Shown one piece after another: positions 1-8,396 of a stretch of 64,000 nt of DNA. The DNA comes from Frateuria_A sp051900425 (GTDB taxonomy: Bacteria; Pseudomonadota; Gammaproteobacteria; Xanthomonadales; Rhodanobacteraceae), in contig NZ_JBHZGK010000010.1 in the NCBI RefSeq assembly GCF_051900425.1, positions 1 through 64,000 of the forward strand. Direction: 5' to 3'. Position numbers and translations under genes: made by a program. The notes below the pieces were generated by a model, which saw only the letters and a list, made by a program, of their open reading frames with translations, searched no databases and had not been told where the DNA came from. Positions within the stretch are counted from its first letter, which is position 1. Each line of letters starts with the position of its first letter.

Positions 1-111
1 AATGATGGCAGTGAGTAGCAAAACCACACTGAGAACGATCGAAGCTGCCGCAGCCACGCCAAGTGGCCGCGGAATTTCTCCCAACTCTGCAATCGCTACC
101 TTTAGTTTCAA
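1..111 (-). CDS. partial integron cassette ORF, small membrane protein
   Basis: This reading frame starts at a TTG 7 bases inside the second cassette, just after the recombination core at 118-124, and runs off the left edge of the window. The 37 visible residues begin (M/L)KLKVAIAELGE. A hydrophobic stretch rich in Val, Leu, Ala and Ile follows from about residue 18, so it looks like an N-terminal membrane anchor. AT content is clearly higher than in the chromosomal genes nearby, as expected of a cassette acquired from elsewhere. There is no obvious ribosome binding site, and no family is recognisable from this fragment. The start codon is uncertain because no ATG is available. Confidence 0.4.
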   Translation of the reverse strand, partial: MKLKVAIAELGEIPRPLGVAAAASIVLSVVLLLTAII

Positions 112-117
112 TTTGGA

Positions 118-177
118 GCCTAACGCTTGAGTTAAGCGGCACGCGGTACGCGTGTCCGCTTGGACGAAGAGTTAGGG
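118..177 (-). other. attC recombination site
   Basis: This is a 60-bp imperfect palindrome with attC architecture. On the minus strand it begins with the inverse core CCCTAAC (171-177) and ends with the core GTTAGGC (118-124). The inner arms are CCAAGCGG (156-163) and CCGCTTAA (132-139). A terminal hairpin has stem CACGCG/CGCGTG (140-145 and 149-154) around a 3-base loop. The spacer lengths and arm layout match known attC sites read on the minus strand. That orientation fits a cassette array extending leftward from the divergently read integrase. Confidence 0.85.
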
Positions 178-365
178 GCTTGCGCCGCGCCATGGCTGAG
201 CGAGCTTTGCCGGGCCTGGCGTGAGACGTGAACCCCACCGAGGGCAACGCTACCAGCTTTGGATGCCCGGGGCTTGCGGCAGCGCTGCAAAGGCAGGCTT
301 GACGGGCCGAGACCTGCAAGCTGGCAAAGGCACGGCCGAAGCGAACCTTGCGGAAGTGGTGCCAA
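132..365 (-). CDS. possible ORF of the first integron cassette
   Basis: The frame opens at a TTG shortly after the candidate attI core (371-378) and stops inside the attC arm, giving 77 residues. It almost fills the roughly 254-bp cassette, and ending inside attC is common for cassette genes. The protein is rich in Ser, Arg, Ala and Pro with no recognisable motif, signal peptide or helix pattern. It could equally be an accidental frame in a cassette that encodes no protein. No good ribosome binding site is visible. Confidence 0.25.
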   Translation of the reverse strand: MAPLPQGSLRPCLCQLAGLGPSSLPLQRCRKPRASKAGSVALGGVHVSRQARQSSLSHGAAQAPNSSSKRTRVPRAA

Positions 366-370
366 GCAAG

Positions 371-508
371 GGCCTAACTCAAAGTAGATTTCGATTCGCG
401 GTGTAATCTCGCGGCCTAACGGGTGCTCGCCTACGTGCCGCGTGGCCCCTTACCCACATCCATCAATGCCTTGCCCGTCTTCTTGCAGCCTAATCCGGCG
501 GCCTAATC
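371..508 (-). other. putative attI region with repeated core-like motifs
   Basis: Between the integrase start and the first cassette the minus strand carries GTTAGGCC twice (371-378 and 413-420) and GATTAGGC twice (488-495 and 501-508). The copy at 371-378 is preceded by ACTTTGA, which resembles the attI context before the crossover core, and it marks the likely start of cassette 1. The other copies may act as integrase-binding direct repeats. The exact attI boundaries cannot be fixed by eye. Confidence 0.45.
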
Positions 509-533
509 TGGCAGCCTTTGCCGGAGTGGACTG

Positions 534-1541
534 ATGGCATCCTTTCACGAGGTGGACGGCGTCGCAAGCGTGGAATCCGGGCGACAACCACGGTTGCTGG
601 AGCAGGTGCGTGCACGGATCCGGCGTCTGGGAATGGCACGAAGGACCGAAGAGGCGTACGTCGGATGGATCCGTCGGTTCATCCTGGCGAACGACAAGCG
701 GCATCCCTCGGACATGGGGGCGCCGGAGATCGAGCGGTTCCTGACCCGGCTGGCGGTGGACGGCTGCGTTTCTGCGTCGACCCAGAATCAGGCGTTATCC
801 GCCTTGCTGTTTCTCTACAAGCAGGTGCTTGGCGTGGAACTGCCTTGGCTGGATGGCATCGAGCGGGCGAAGAAACCGCAGCGACTGCCGGTCGTCCTCA
901 CGCGCCCGGAGGTGACGGCATTGCTGGACGAGCTCACGGGCACGCCCTGGCTGATGGCCGGTCTGCTGTATGGCGCGGGGTTGCGACTCATGGAGTGCGT
1001 CCGCTTGCGGGTGAAGGACGTGGACTTCGGCAAGGGCGAGCTGGTCGTGAGGCAGGGCAAGGGCGGCAAGGATCGTCGCACCATGCTGCCTGCCGGCCTG
1101 GTCGATCCGCTGCAGGCGCAATTGGAGGAAGCCAGGCGCATCCACCAGCGTGACCTGCAGGCGGGATTCGGCCGGGTCTGGCTGCCCGATGCGCTGGCGC
1201 GCAAGTATCCGCGGGCTGCCGCCGAGTGGGGCTGGCAGTACGTGTTCCCGGCGTCGGTGCGCAGCCATGATCCGCGCGACGGTCATGAGCGGCGGCATCA
1301 CCTGGACGAGTCGCGCCTGCAACGGGCGGTCAAACAGGCGCGGATGCGGGCGGGGCTGGCCAAGCCGGCGACCTGCCATACGTTGCGGCATTCGTTTGCC
1401 ACGCATCTGCTGGAGGATGGGTATGACCTGCGCACGATCCAGGAGTTGCTGGGGCATGCCGATGTGTCGACCACCCAGATCTACACGCATGTGCTCAATC
1501 GGGGCGGGCGCGGAGTCGTGAGTCCGTTGGATCGCGGATAG
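534..1541 (+). CDS. intI: integron integrase (tyrosine recombinase IntI)
   Basis: This recombinase would insert and excise gene cassettes by attI x attC and attC x attC exchange. It has 335 residues. An N-terminal SAM-like DNA-binding domain (about 20-105) precedes the catalytic domain. Catalytic residues are visible as Arg151 (GAGLRLMEC), His282 and Arg285 (HTLRHSF), His308 (LLGHADV) and Tyr317 (TQIYTHV). The segment at about 204-236, with HQRDLQAGFGRVWLP and YPRAAAEWGWQYVFP, is the extra motif that separates IntI from XerC/D. The ATG at 534 has GGAG 7 bases upstream. The gene is intact, reads away from the cassettes, and converges on mfd. Integrons in relatives usually sit at other loci, so its position beside mfd may be specific to this lineage. 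Confidence 0.95.
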   Translation: MASFHEVDGVASVESGRQPRLLEQVRARIRRLGMARRTEEAYVGWIRRFILANDKRHPSDMGAPEIERFLTRLAVDGCVSASTQNQALSALLFLYKQVLGVELPWLDGIERAKKPQRLPVVLTRPEVTALLDELTGTPWLMAGLLYGAGLRLMECVRLRVKDVDFGKGELVVRQGKGGKDRRTMLPAGLVDPLQAQLEEARRIHQRDLQAGFGRVWLPDALARKYPRAAAEWGWQYVFPASVRSHDPRDGHERRHHLDESRLQRAVKQARMRAGLAKPATCHTLRHSFATHLLEDGYDLRTIQELLGHADVSTTQIYTHVLNRGGRGVVSPLDRG

Positions 1542-1564
1542 GCTCGGGAGGCCGCGAGCCCCGA

Positions 1565-1600
1565 CCTCTCACCCCAGCCGTCGCCCCGGAGGGGAGAAGG
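1565..1600. repeat. intergenic repeat, CTCACCCCAGCC family
   Basis: The 69-bp gap between the convergent intI and mfd holds the motif CTCACCCCAGCC followed by a GGAGGGGAGAAGG arm. Related copies lie in inverted orientation at about 13521-13553 and 43094-43125. It is a short palindromic intergenic element of unknown role. It may also help end transcription between the two genes. Confidence 0.5.
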
Positions 1601-1610
1601 AGCAGGTGCG

Positions 1611-4600
1611 TCAGGCAGGGCGGCGTGCGCCGAGCTGGACGAGGACTTCCTGGGCGGCGCGGATGCGTTCGGCGGCGCCGGGCAGGTCCAGGGTGATCTT
1701 CAGCTTGTCCTGGCCATCGAGTTTGTAGACGCGCGGCTGGCTCTGGATCAGGCGGATGATGGCCATCGGCTCGATCTCGGGCTTGTCGCGGAAGGTGATG
1801 CGGCCCCCGTTGGCGCCCAGATCGAGCTTGCGGATGCCCAGCGGGGTGGCCATCAGCTTGAGGCTCGACAGCGCGAACAGCGCTTTGGCCGGTTCCGGCA
1901 GCAGGCCGAAGCGGTCGATCATTTCCACCTGCAGGTCGCGCAGGTGGTCCTCGTTCTTCGCGCTGGCGATACGCTTGTAGAGGGTCAGGCGCGTGTGGAC
2001 GTCGGGCAGGTAGTCGTCCGGGATCAGTGCCGGCAGGTGCAGTTCGACTTCCGTCTCGTGTTCGGAGGAGAGGTCGAAGTCGGGCAACTTGCCGCTCCTC
2101 AAGGCGCGCACGGCGCGATCGAGGAGCTCGGTATAGAGGCCGAAGCCGATCTCCTGGATCTGGCCGGATTGCTCCTCGCCGAGCAGCTCGCCGGCGCCGC
2201 GGATCTCCAGGTCGTGCGTGGCCAGGGTGAAGCCGGCGCCCAGTTCCTCGAGCGAGGCGAGAGCTTCCAGGCGCTTTTCGGCATCGGCCGTGATCGCCTT
2301 GCGGTCGGGCACGATCAGGTAGGCGTAGGCGCGGTGGTGCGAGCGGCCGACGCGACCGCGCAGCTGGTGCAGCTGGGCCAGGCCGAAGCGGTCGGCGCGG
2401 TTGATGATGATGGTGTTGGCGGTCGGGATATCGATGCCGGTCTCGATGATGGTCGTGCACACCAGCACGTTGAAGCGCTGGCGGTGGAAATCGGCCATCA
2501 CGCGTTCCAGCTCGCGCTCGGGCATCTGGCCGTGGGCGATGCCGATGCGCGCCTCGGGGATGAGCTCCTGCAGCTCGCGCGCGGTGCGCTCGATCGACTC
2601 CACTTCGTTGTGCAGGAAATACACCTGGCCGCCGCGCGAAAGCTCGCGCTGGAACGCCTCGCGGATGGTCGCCGGGTCCCACACGCTGATGAAGGTGCGC
2701 ACCGCCATGCGGTGCGCCGGCGGCGTGGTGATCAGCGAGAGGTCACGCAGCCCGGCCATCGCCATGTTGAGCGTGCGCGGAATCGGCGTGGCGGTCATCG
2801 TGAGCAGGTCGACCTCGGCGCGCAGCTTCTTGAGCTGCTCCTTCTGGCGCACGCCGAAGCGCTGCTCCTCGTCGACGATCACCAGGCCCAGGTTCTTGAA
2901 CTTGATATCCGGCTGCAGCAGCTTATGCGTGCCGACGATGACGTCGATCTGCCCGTCGGCCAGGCGCTTTAGCGCCTCGGTGACTTCCTTGGACGACTTG
3001 AAGCGCGAGAGCACGTCGACCTTCACCGGCCAGTCGGCGAAGCGGTCGGCGAAGTTGCGGTAGTGCTGCTGGGCGAGCAGGGTGGTGGGCACCAGCACGG
3101 CCACCTGTTTGCCGGCGGTCGCCGCGGCGAAGGCTGCGCGCAGCGCGACCTCGGTCTTGCCGAAGCCCACGTCGCCGCAGATCACGCGGTCCATCGCGCG
3201 CGGCGCGGCCAGGTCCTGCAGCACCGCGTCGATCGCCTGCTCCTGGTCGGGCGTTTCCTCGAACGGGAAGCTGGTGCCGAATTCCTCGACCATGCCGCGA
3301 TCGATGTTGATCGATTCGCCGCCGCGGGCCTCGCGCTGGGCGTAGATGGCGAGCAGCTCGGCGGCGACGTCGCGCACCTTCTCGGCGGCTTTCTTGCGCG
3401 CGCGTTCCCAAGCATCGCCGCCGAGCGAATGCAACGGTGCCAGCTCCGGCGCAGTGCCGGAGTAGCGGCTGACCAGGCCCAGTTGCGCCACCGGCACGTA
3501 GAGCTTGTCGCCCTTGGCGTACTCGATGACCAGGAACTCACCCTCCATGCCGCCCAGTTCCATCGACACCAGGCCCTGATAGCGGCCCACGCCGTGGTCG
3601 ACGTGCACGATCGGCGCGCCGACCGAGAGTTCGGTGAGGTCGCGGATGATCGCGTCCGGGTCGCGCGCGGCGCCACGGCGGCGCTTGCGGTCGGTGCGGA
3701 CGCGCTCGCCGTAGAGCTCGCGCTCGGTGAGCACGGTGAGCGTGGGCTGCTTGAGCGCGAAGCCCTGTTCAAGCGGAGCGACAGTGATGGCCAGGCGCGT
3801 TGCGCTGGTCTGGAGGAAGCCGTTCCAGCCGTCGACCGCGTCGGGTTTGAGGCCCGCGGCGGCCAGCGTTTCGGCCAGGGCTTCGCGGCGCCCGGCCGAA
3901 TCCGCCGCGATCAGCACGCGGCCGGGATAGCTTTCCAGGAAATGTCGCAGCGAGGTGCCCGGCTCCTCGCCCTTGCGGTTGAGCGGCACCTCGGGCGCGG
4001 GCAGGGTGCCGGAGTCGACGGCGTGTTCGTGGCCGGAGGGGACCACTTCCACGCGCAGGCGGCGGTTGAGCTGTTCGCGCAATTGCTCCGGCGAGAGGTA
4101 GAGCTCGGTCGGCGGCAGCACCGGTCGCTCGATGTCGTGCGCGCGCTGGTCGTAGCGCTCGGCGGTGCTGGTCCAGAACTGGTCGGAGGCCTCGCCGGCG
4201 CCTTCGCCCAGCACGAACAGCGCACCCTCGCCCAGGTAGTCGAACAGCGTGGCGGTCTGCTTGAAGAACAGCGGCAGGTAGTACTCGATGCCGCCGGGCG
4301 TCACGCCTTCCTTCATGTCCTGGTAGAGCGGGCAGCGGCGGATGTCGATCGGGAAGCGCTCGCGCAGGGCGGTGCGAAAATCCTTGGCTGCCTCCTCGGT
4401 GAGCGGGAACTCGCGCGCGGGCAGCAGTTCCACCTTGTCCACCGGCTGCTGCGAGCGCTGGGTTTCCGGATCGAAGCTGCGGATGGAGTCGACCTCGTCG
4501 TCGAACAGTTCGACGCGGTACGGCTCGGCGGTTCCCATCGGGAAGATGTCGATCAGTGCGCCGCGCACGGCGTAGTCGCCAGGCTCGGCCACCTGTGGCA

Positions 4601-5060
4601 CGTGGCGGTAGCCGGCCGCTTCCAGGCGCCGCTGCTCGGCGGCGAGGTCCAGTTTCTGGCCTTTGGATACGACCAGGCCGGAGCCGGTGATGTGCGAGCG
4701 CGGCGCGATGCGCTGCATCAGGGTCGCTACGGGCACCACGAGCACCCCGCGGGTGACGCCCGGCAGGCGATAGAGCGTGGCGATGCGCTGGGAGACGATC
4801 TCCGGATGCGGGCTGAAGATGTCGTAGGGCAGCGTTTCCCAATCGGGGAAATGCAGTACCGGCAGGTCACCGGCGAAGAGGCGCAGCTCGTCCTCCAGCG
4901 CGGAGGCCCGCTGGGTGTCGCGCGTGACGGCCACCAGCAGGCCATCGTGGTCGCGCGCGGCTTCGGCGATCAGCAGGGCGCGCGAGGAGCCGTGCGGCGG
5001 CGTCCAGAAGCGGCGCTGCTTCGGGGTGGTGGGGAGGGGCGGGTGGGGAATCTGGGGCAT
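1611..5060 (-). CDS. mfd: transcription-repair coupling factor Mfd
   Basis: Mfd is a DNA translocase that removes RNA polymerase stalled at lesions and recruits UvrA for nucleotide excision repair. The protein is 1149 residues, almost the length of the E. coli enzyme. The N-terminal UvrB-like part contains HFPDWETLPYD. The RNA-polymerase-interacting domain follows with the VHVDHGVGRY block. Next comes the SF2 helicase core with Walker A GDVGFGKT (around 629-636) and DEEQ (Asp730), then the TRG translocation region and a C-terminal D7 domain. The start at 5060 gives a normal N-terminus. The gene stands alone, converging with intI. Confidence 0.97.
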   Translation of the reverse strand: MPQIPHPPLPTTPKQRRFWTPPHGSSRALLIAEAARDHDGLLVAVTRDTQRASALEDELRLFAGDLPVLHFPDWETLPYDIFSPHPEIVSQRIATLYRLPGVTRGVLVVPVATLMQRIAPRSHITGSGLVVSKGQKLDLAAEQRRLEAAGYRHVPQVAEPGDYAVRGALIDIFPMGTAEPYRVELFDDEVDSIRSFDPETQRSQQPVDKVELLPAREFPLTEEAAKDFRTALRERFPIDIRRCPLYQDMKEGVTPGGIEYYLPLFFKQTATLFDYLGEGALFVLGEGAGEASDQFWTSTAERYDQRAHDIERPVLPPTELYLSPEQLREQLNRRLRVEVVPSGHEHAVDSGTLPAPEVPLNRKGEEPGTSLRHFLESYPGRVLIAADSAGRREALAETLAAAGLKPDAVDGWNGFLQTSATRLAITVAPLEQGFALKQPTLTVLTERELYGERVRTDRKRRRGAARDPDAIIRDLTELSVGAPIVHVDHGVGRYQGLVSMELGGMEGEFLVIEYAKGDKLYVPVAQLGLVSRYSGTAPELAPLHSLGGDAWERARKKAAEKVRDVAAELLAIYAQREARGGESINIDRGMVEEFGTSFPFEETPDQEQAIDAVLQDLAAPRAMDRVICGDVGFGKTEVALRAAFAAATAGKQVAVLVPTTLLAQQHYRNFADRFADWPVKVDVLSRFKSSKEVTEALKRLADGQIDVIVGTHKLLQPDIKFKNLGLVIVDEEQRFGVRQKEQLKKLRAEVDLLTMTATPIPRTLNMAMAGLRDLSLITTPPAHRMAVRTFISVWDPATIREAFQRELSRGGQVYFLHNEVESIERTARELQELIPEARIGIAHGQMPERELERVMADFHRQRFNVLVCTTIIETGIDIPTANTIIINRADRFGLAQLHQLRGRVGRSHHRAYAYLIVPDRKAITADAEKRLEALASLEELGAGFTLATHDLEIRGAGELLGEEQSGQIQEIGFGLYTELLDRAVRALRSGKLPDFDLSSEHETEVELHLPALIPDDYLPDVHTRLTLYKRIASAKNEDHLRDLQVEMIDRFGLLPEPAKALFALSSLKLMATPLGIRKLDLGANGGRITFRDKPEIEPMAIIRLIQSQPRVYKLDGQDKLKITLDLPGAAERIRAAQEVLVQLGARRPA

Positions 5061-5142
5061 CGGGGTCGCTTGTCGCGCGGCGTTAGGCTGCGCGGGGAAA
5101 GCGGAGGAGTTTAACGCGGCGGGCGGTACGCGCTCCGGGTGG

Positions 5143-5190
5143 CGCCCATCCGCCCTTCGGGCACCTTCCCCCGTGGAACGGGGGAAGGCT
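5143..5190. repeat. intergenic repeat, CCATCCGCCCTTCGGGCACC family
   Basis: The leader region of mfd carries CCCATCCGCCCTTCGGGCAC followed by a hairpin CCTTCCCCC/GGGGGAAGG. Related copies occur at about 20447-20493, 22744-22790, 22916-22955 (inverted) and 51936-51982. It is a dispersed palindromic element confined to intergenic DNA in this window. Confidence 0.65.
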
Positions 5191-5268
5191 CACTCGCTGA
5201 CTTCACGCAAGATCCTTTCCCCGCGAGCGGCCGAAGCCGAGCGGGCGAAAGCGTGCCTCAGCACCCCA

Positions 5269-5883
5269 TCACAGGCGCAAAGTGATCTGCGCCACGCCCG
5301 GTTCGTCCGGCACCATGCGCGAGGTGAAGCCCAGCTCGCTGCACAGACGCAGCATCGGACGGTTTTCCACCAGCACGTAGCCCCAAAGCTCGGCCAGGCC
5401 GCGCTCGCGGCAGGTGGCGACCAGCCGGCGCATCAGTTCGGCGCCCAAGCCCAGGCGCGTCCATTCGCGTTCGACCAGCACGGAGAATTCCGCGGTGTCC
5501 GTCGCCGCGTCGATGAACACGCGGCCGACGCCGCGTAGTTCCGCGGGCGATACGTTGTCGTCGATCAGCACGAACGCCGCTTCGGTTTCCTCATCGATGT
5601 GGCACAACCGGTGCGCCATCGGTTCGGGGAGTTCGGTCAGCGTGTGCATGAACCGTCGCCGGATGTCTTCGGCCGGCAGGCGAGTGAAACAGCGGCGCAG
5701 GGCGGCCACGTCGCCGGGCTCGATCGGCCGCAGGTGCAGCACACGGCCGTCGCGTGTGACGACCGGCTCGCCGGTCGTCGGCAAGGCCTCGGCGCGGGCG
5801 AATCGCTGGCTGGTTCGTGGTGGCAGCGGGGTGCTGCGGGTGGGGCTGGCGAAGTCGATGGCGGGCTGGATGGTCATGTCCAT
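5269..5883 (-). CDS. GNAT-family N-acetyltransferase
   Basis: About 204 residues with a single GNAT domain. The fold runs from LRPIEPGDVAALRRCF through VLVEREWTRLGLGAELM (acetyl-CoA binding loop) to GYVLVENRPMLRLCSELGF. The arrangement resembles the acetyltransferase domain of protein lysine acetyltransferases such as Pat, but the CoA-ligase-like domain is absent. The substrate is unknown. I start at Met 5883 (MDMTIQP); 5877 is equally possible, and an upstream in-frame Met at 5949 would add a poorly protein-like leader. The gene is monocistronic between mfd and the PhoH gene. Confidence 0.85.
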   Translation of the reverse strand: MDMTIQPAIDFASPTRSTPLPPRTSQRFARAEALPTTGEPVVTRDGRVLHLRPIEPGDVAALRRCFTRLPAEDIRRRFMHTLTELPEPMAHRLCHIDEETEAAFVLIDDNVSPAELRGVGRVFIDAATDTAEFSVLVEREWTRLGLGAELMRRLVATCRERGLAELWGYVLVENRPMLRLCSELGFTSRMVPDEPGVAQITLRL

Positions 5884-6131
5884 ACTGTAGCGTATTTTTG
5901 CGCTGCAGCATGCTTGCGCAGCGCCCGGGGAGGCGCTGTTATGGGCCAAACGGTGCGCAGCCCGCGTGAACAGGCAGGCGGGTGCCTGGGTGCCGCTTGC
6001 GGCGTTGCGGCAGGGGGCGGCGGCTTCCTTGCCGCATCCCTGTGCGCGATCGCGGGGCGTCCAGGCCGTCGCGGTCGCGCACAGGGTGCGCTACGACACG
6101 GTCGCGGGCCGGACGGCGGGGCCGCCGGTGG

Positions 6132-7511
6132 TCAAAGCGCTTCGGAGGCGAAGTCGGCGAGCCGCGACCGTTCGCCACGTCGAAGCGTGATGTGTGCCGA
6201 GTGTTCCCAGTTCTTGAAGCGGTCCACCGCGTAGGTCAGACCCGAGGTCGTCTCGGTGAGGTAGGGCGTGTCGATCTGTTCGACGTTGCCGAGGCAGACG
6301 ATCTTGGTGCCGGGGCCGGCTCGGGTGATCAGCGTCTTCATCTGCTTGGGCGTGAGGTTCTGCGCCTCGTCGATGATCAGGTAGCGCGAGAGGAAGGTGC
6401 GCCCGCGCATGAAGTTGAGCGAGCGGATCTTGATGCGCGAGGCCAGCAGGTCGTTGGTCGCCTGGCGACCCCACGAGCCGCCTTCCTCGGGATTGGCGAG
6501 CACCTCGAGGTTGTCGGTGAGCGCGCCCATCCACGGCGTCATCTTCTCTTCCTCCGTGCCGGGCAGGAAGCCGATGTCCTCGCCGACCGAGACCGTGGCG
6601 CGGGTCATGATGATTTCGCGGTAGCGCTGCTGGTCCATCACCTGCGCAAGGCCGGCGGCGAGTGCCAGCAGGGTCTTGCCGGTGCCGGCGGTGCCTAGCA
6701 GGGTGACGAAGTCGACGTCCGGATCCATCAGCACGTTGAGCGCGAAGTTCTGTTCGCGGTTGCGCGCGGCGATGCCCCAGACGCTGTGGTTGGGATGGCT
6801 GTGGTCGTCCAGCAACACCAGCGTGGCGTGCTGCTCGTCGACCTGCAGCACGCGCAGTTCCACGCTGTTGTCGCCCGGCAGGAACAGGCACTGGTTGGGG
6901 TACCAGTCCTCGCCCTCGCGACGGTCGACCTTGTAGAAGGTGCGGCCGCGCTCGGACCAGGACTGCACCTCCGGATGGCGATCCCAGAAATCGTCCGGCA
7001 GCCCGGTCGAGCCGGTGTAGAGCAGCGCGAAGTCGTCGAGCGCGCGGTCGTTCTCGTAATCCTCCGCGTCGAGGCCGTAGATCTTGGCCTTGATGCGCAG
7101 GTTGATGTCCTTGGTGACCAGGATCACCGAGCGGTCCGGGTTCTGGTCGCGCAGCTCGATCACCGCCGCGAGGATCAGGTTGTCCGCCTTGCCGTGCCCG
7201 TTGGTGGCGCGCTGCTGGAAGTACAGCTTGCCCACCGCCTGGCCGCGCTTGAGGCTCACGCCCTGGGGGTTGGACAGGTCCAGCCCGTTGCTGATGCCGT
7301 GCCCGTTGCCGCGCTCGATCAGTTCGTTGATGAAGCGGCTGACCTGGCGACCGTTGCGCGAAACTTCGGACCCACCCTTCTTCTTTTCGTCCAGCTCCTC
7401 CAGCACGGTCATGGGAATGAACACGTCGTGTTCCTCGAAACGGAACAGCGAGGTGGGGTCGTGCAGCAGCACATTGGTGTCGAGTGCGTAGATACGCTTG
7501 CTTCCGGTCAT
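6132..7511 (-). CDS. PIN-PhoH fusion ATPase/RNase (PhoH2 type)
   Basis: A 459-residue two-domain protein. The N-terminal PIN nuclease domain (about 6-150) opens with YALDTNVLLHDP and carries the acidic residues typical of PIN RNases. The C-terminal PhoH ATPase domain has Walker A GTAGTGKT (273-280) and Walker B IIDEAQ (Asp381). PhoH2-type proteins are described as RNA helicase-nucleases. Their partner antitoxin gene in actinobacteria is not present here, and the gene appears solitary and housekeeping-like. A strong hairpin terminator separates it from upstream bcp. Confidence 0.92.
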   Translation of the reverse strand: MTGSKRIYALDTNVLLHDPTSLFRFEEHDVFIPMTVLEELDEKKKGGSEVSRNGRQVSRFINELIERGNGHGISNGLDLSNPQGVSLKRGQAVGKLYFQQRATNGHGKADNLILAAVIELRDQNPDRSVILVTKDINLRIKAKIYGLDAEDYENDRALDDFALLYTGSTGLPDDFWDRHPEVQSWSERGRTFYKVDRREGEDWYPNQCLFLPGDNSVELRVLQVDEQHATLVLLDDHSHPNHSVWGIAARNREQNFALNVLMDPDVDFVTLLGTAGTGKTLLALAAGLAQVMDQQRYREIIMTRATVSVGEDIGFLPGTEEEKMTPWMGALTDNLEVLANPEEGGSWGRQATNDLLASRIKIRSLNFMRGRTFLSRYLIIDEAQNLTPKQMKTLITRAGPGTKIVCLGNVEQIDTPYLTETTSGLTYAVDRFKNWEHSAHITLRRGERSRLADFASEAL

Positions 7512-7540
7512 GCGGAAGGGGCCTCGCTTGTCGTCGGACC

Positions 7541-7577
7541 AAAGAAAAGCGGCCTGGACCGAAGGGTCACAGGCCGC
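7541..7577 (-). terminator. rho-independent terminator after bcp
   Basis: On the minus strand an 8-bp stem GCGGCCTG/CAGGCCGC (7570-7577 and 7549-7556) is followed directly by TTTTCTTT. It lies just past the bcp stop codon and before the PhoH gene, so it should insulate the two. Confidence 0.85.
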
Positions 7578-7632
7578 CGGATGACACGGTCAAGCACCGT
7601 GCAAAGGGAACGCTCGTAGGTCTGGAGGGGCT

Positions 7633-8094
7633 TCACTTGGCGGGAATGGCGTCCAGTACGGCCTGGGCATGGCCCGGGACTTTTACGCCGCGCCATTCCT
7701 GCGCGAGATGGCCCTTGGGATCGATCAGGAAGGTGCTGCGCACGATGCCCAGGTGGGTCTTGCCGTAGAGCATCTTCTCGTGGATCACGTCGAACGCCTT
7801 GCACCAGGTTTCATCGGTGTCGGCGATCAGCGGGAAGGGCAGGGCCTGCTTGTCGGCGAAGTTGGCGTGCGAGGTCACCGAGTCGCGCGAGACGCCGACG
7901 ATTTCGGCGTTGCGTTTCCTGAAGTCCTCGTAGAGGTCGCGGAAGTCCTGCGCCTCCGTGGTGCAACCGGGGGTAGAATCCTTCGGGTAGAAGTAGATCA
8001 CCACCCAGCGGCCTTCGAGTTCGGAAAGTTCCAGCTCGGTGTCGTCGCCAGTGGTGCCGATCAGGGGGGGAATCGGTTTGCCGATTTCGGGCAT
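7633..8094 (-). CDS. bcp: thioredoxin-dependent peroxiredoxin, Bcp/PrxQ type
   Basis: It reduces hydrogen peroxide and organic peroxides in the cytoplasm. The protein is 153 residues. The peroxidatic cysteine is Cys44 in DSTPGCTTEAQDF. The second cysteine that E. coli Bcp carries five residues later is replaced by Gln49, so the enzyme is either 1-Cys or resolves through the Cys in ETWCKAF. I chose Met 8094, which has GGAGA upstream on the minus strand; longer frames add a non-homologous leader. Its position beside gcvR-dapA matches the gene order known in enterobacteria. Confidence 0.93.
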   Translation of the reverse strand: MPEIGKPIPPLIGTTGDDTELELSELEGRWVVIYFYPKDSTPGCTTEAQDFRDLYEDFRKRNAEIVGVSRDSVTSHANFADKQALPFPLIADTDETWCKAFDVIHEKMLYGKTHLGIVRSTFLIDPKGHLAQEWRGVKVPGHAQAVLDAIPAK

Positions 8095-8277
8095 GGGGTC
8101 TCCGCGAGGTCGGTCGAGGGACAGGCGCACCGCGCGCCTTGGGGCGAAGACTAGCGCGCCCGGGCTGGCATGCAACAGGGTTGTCGACGAAGCCGTCTCG
8201 CGCGATGCTTGGCACTTCCCGAGGCGACGCGGCTGCGCGCGATCGCGCGGGTCATCACTCCCGCACGCCTTCTTTCC

Positions 8278-8343
8278 GTAGGGTGGGCTTCAACCCACCG
8301 GCACGCGTTCCGTGGAGCGGTGGCGGGCTGAAGCCCACCCTAC
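8278..8343. repeat. intergenic inverted repeat, GTAGGGTGGGCTTCA family
   Basis: A perfect 15-bp inverted repeat, GTAGGGTGGGCTTCA at 8278-8292 and its complement at 8329-8343, encloses 36 bases. It accounts for the middle of the 302-bp gap between the tail of the gcvR-like gene and the bcp start (8095-8396). I see nothing else in that gap. A second copy of the same element lies at 37518-37585. Confidence 0.75.
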
Positions 8344-8396
8344 GCGCGACCCCGGACTGTCGATGCGACTGAGTGCGCGGCGGAGTTTTCCGGAAC

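Noticed and set aside
3063..5114. A 683-residue open frame on the plus strand opposite mfd
   Set aside because: It is entirely antisense to the well-conserved mfd gene and has no protein motifs; long antisense frames are common in GC-rich coding DNA.
6132..7511. PIN-PhoH gene considered as a toxin-antitoxin system
   Set aside because: No small antitoxin gene lies upstream; the neighbour is bcp behind a terminator, and the protein fits the housekeeping PhoH family.
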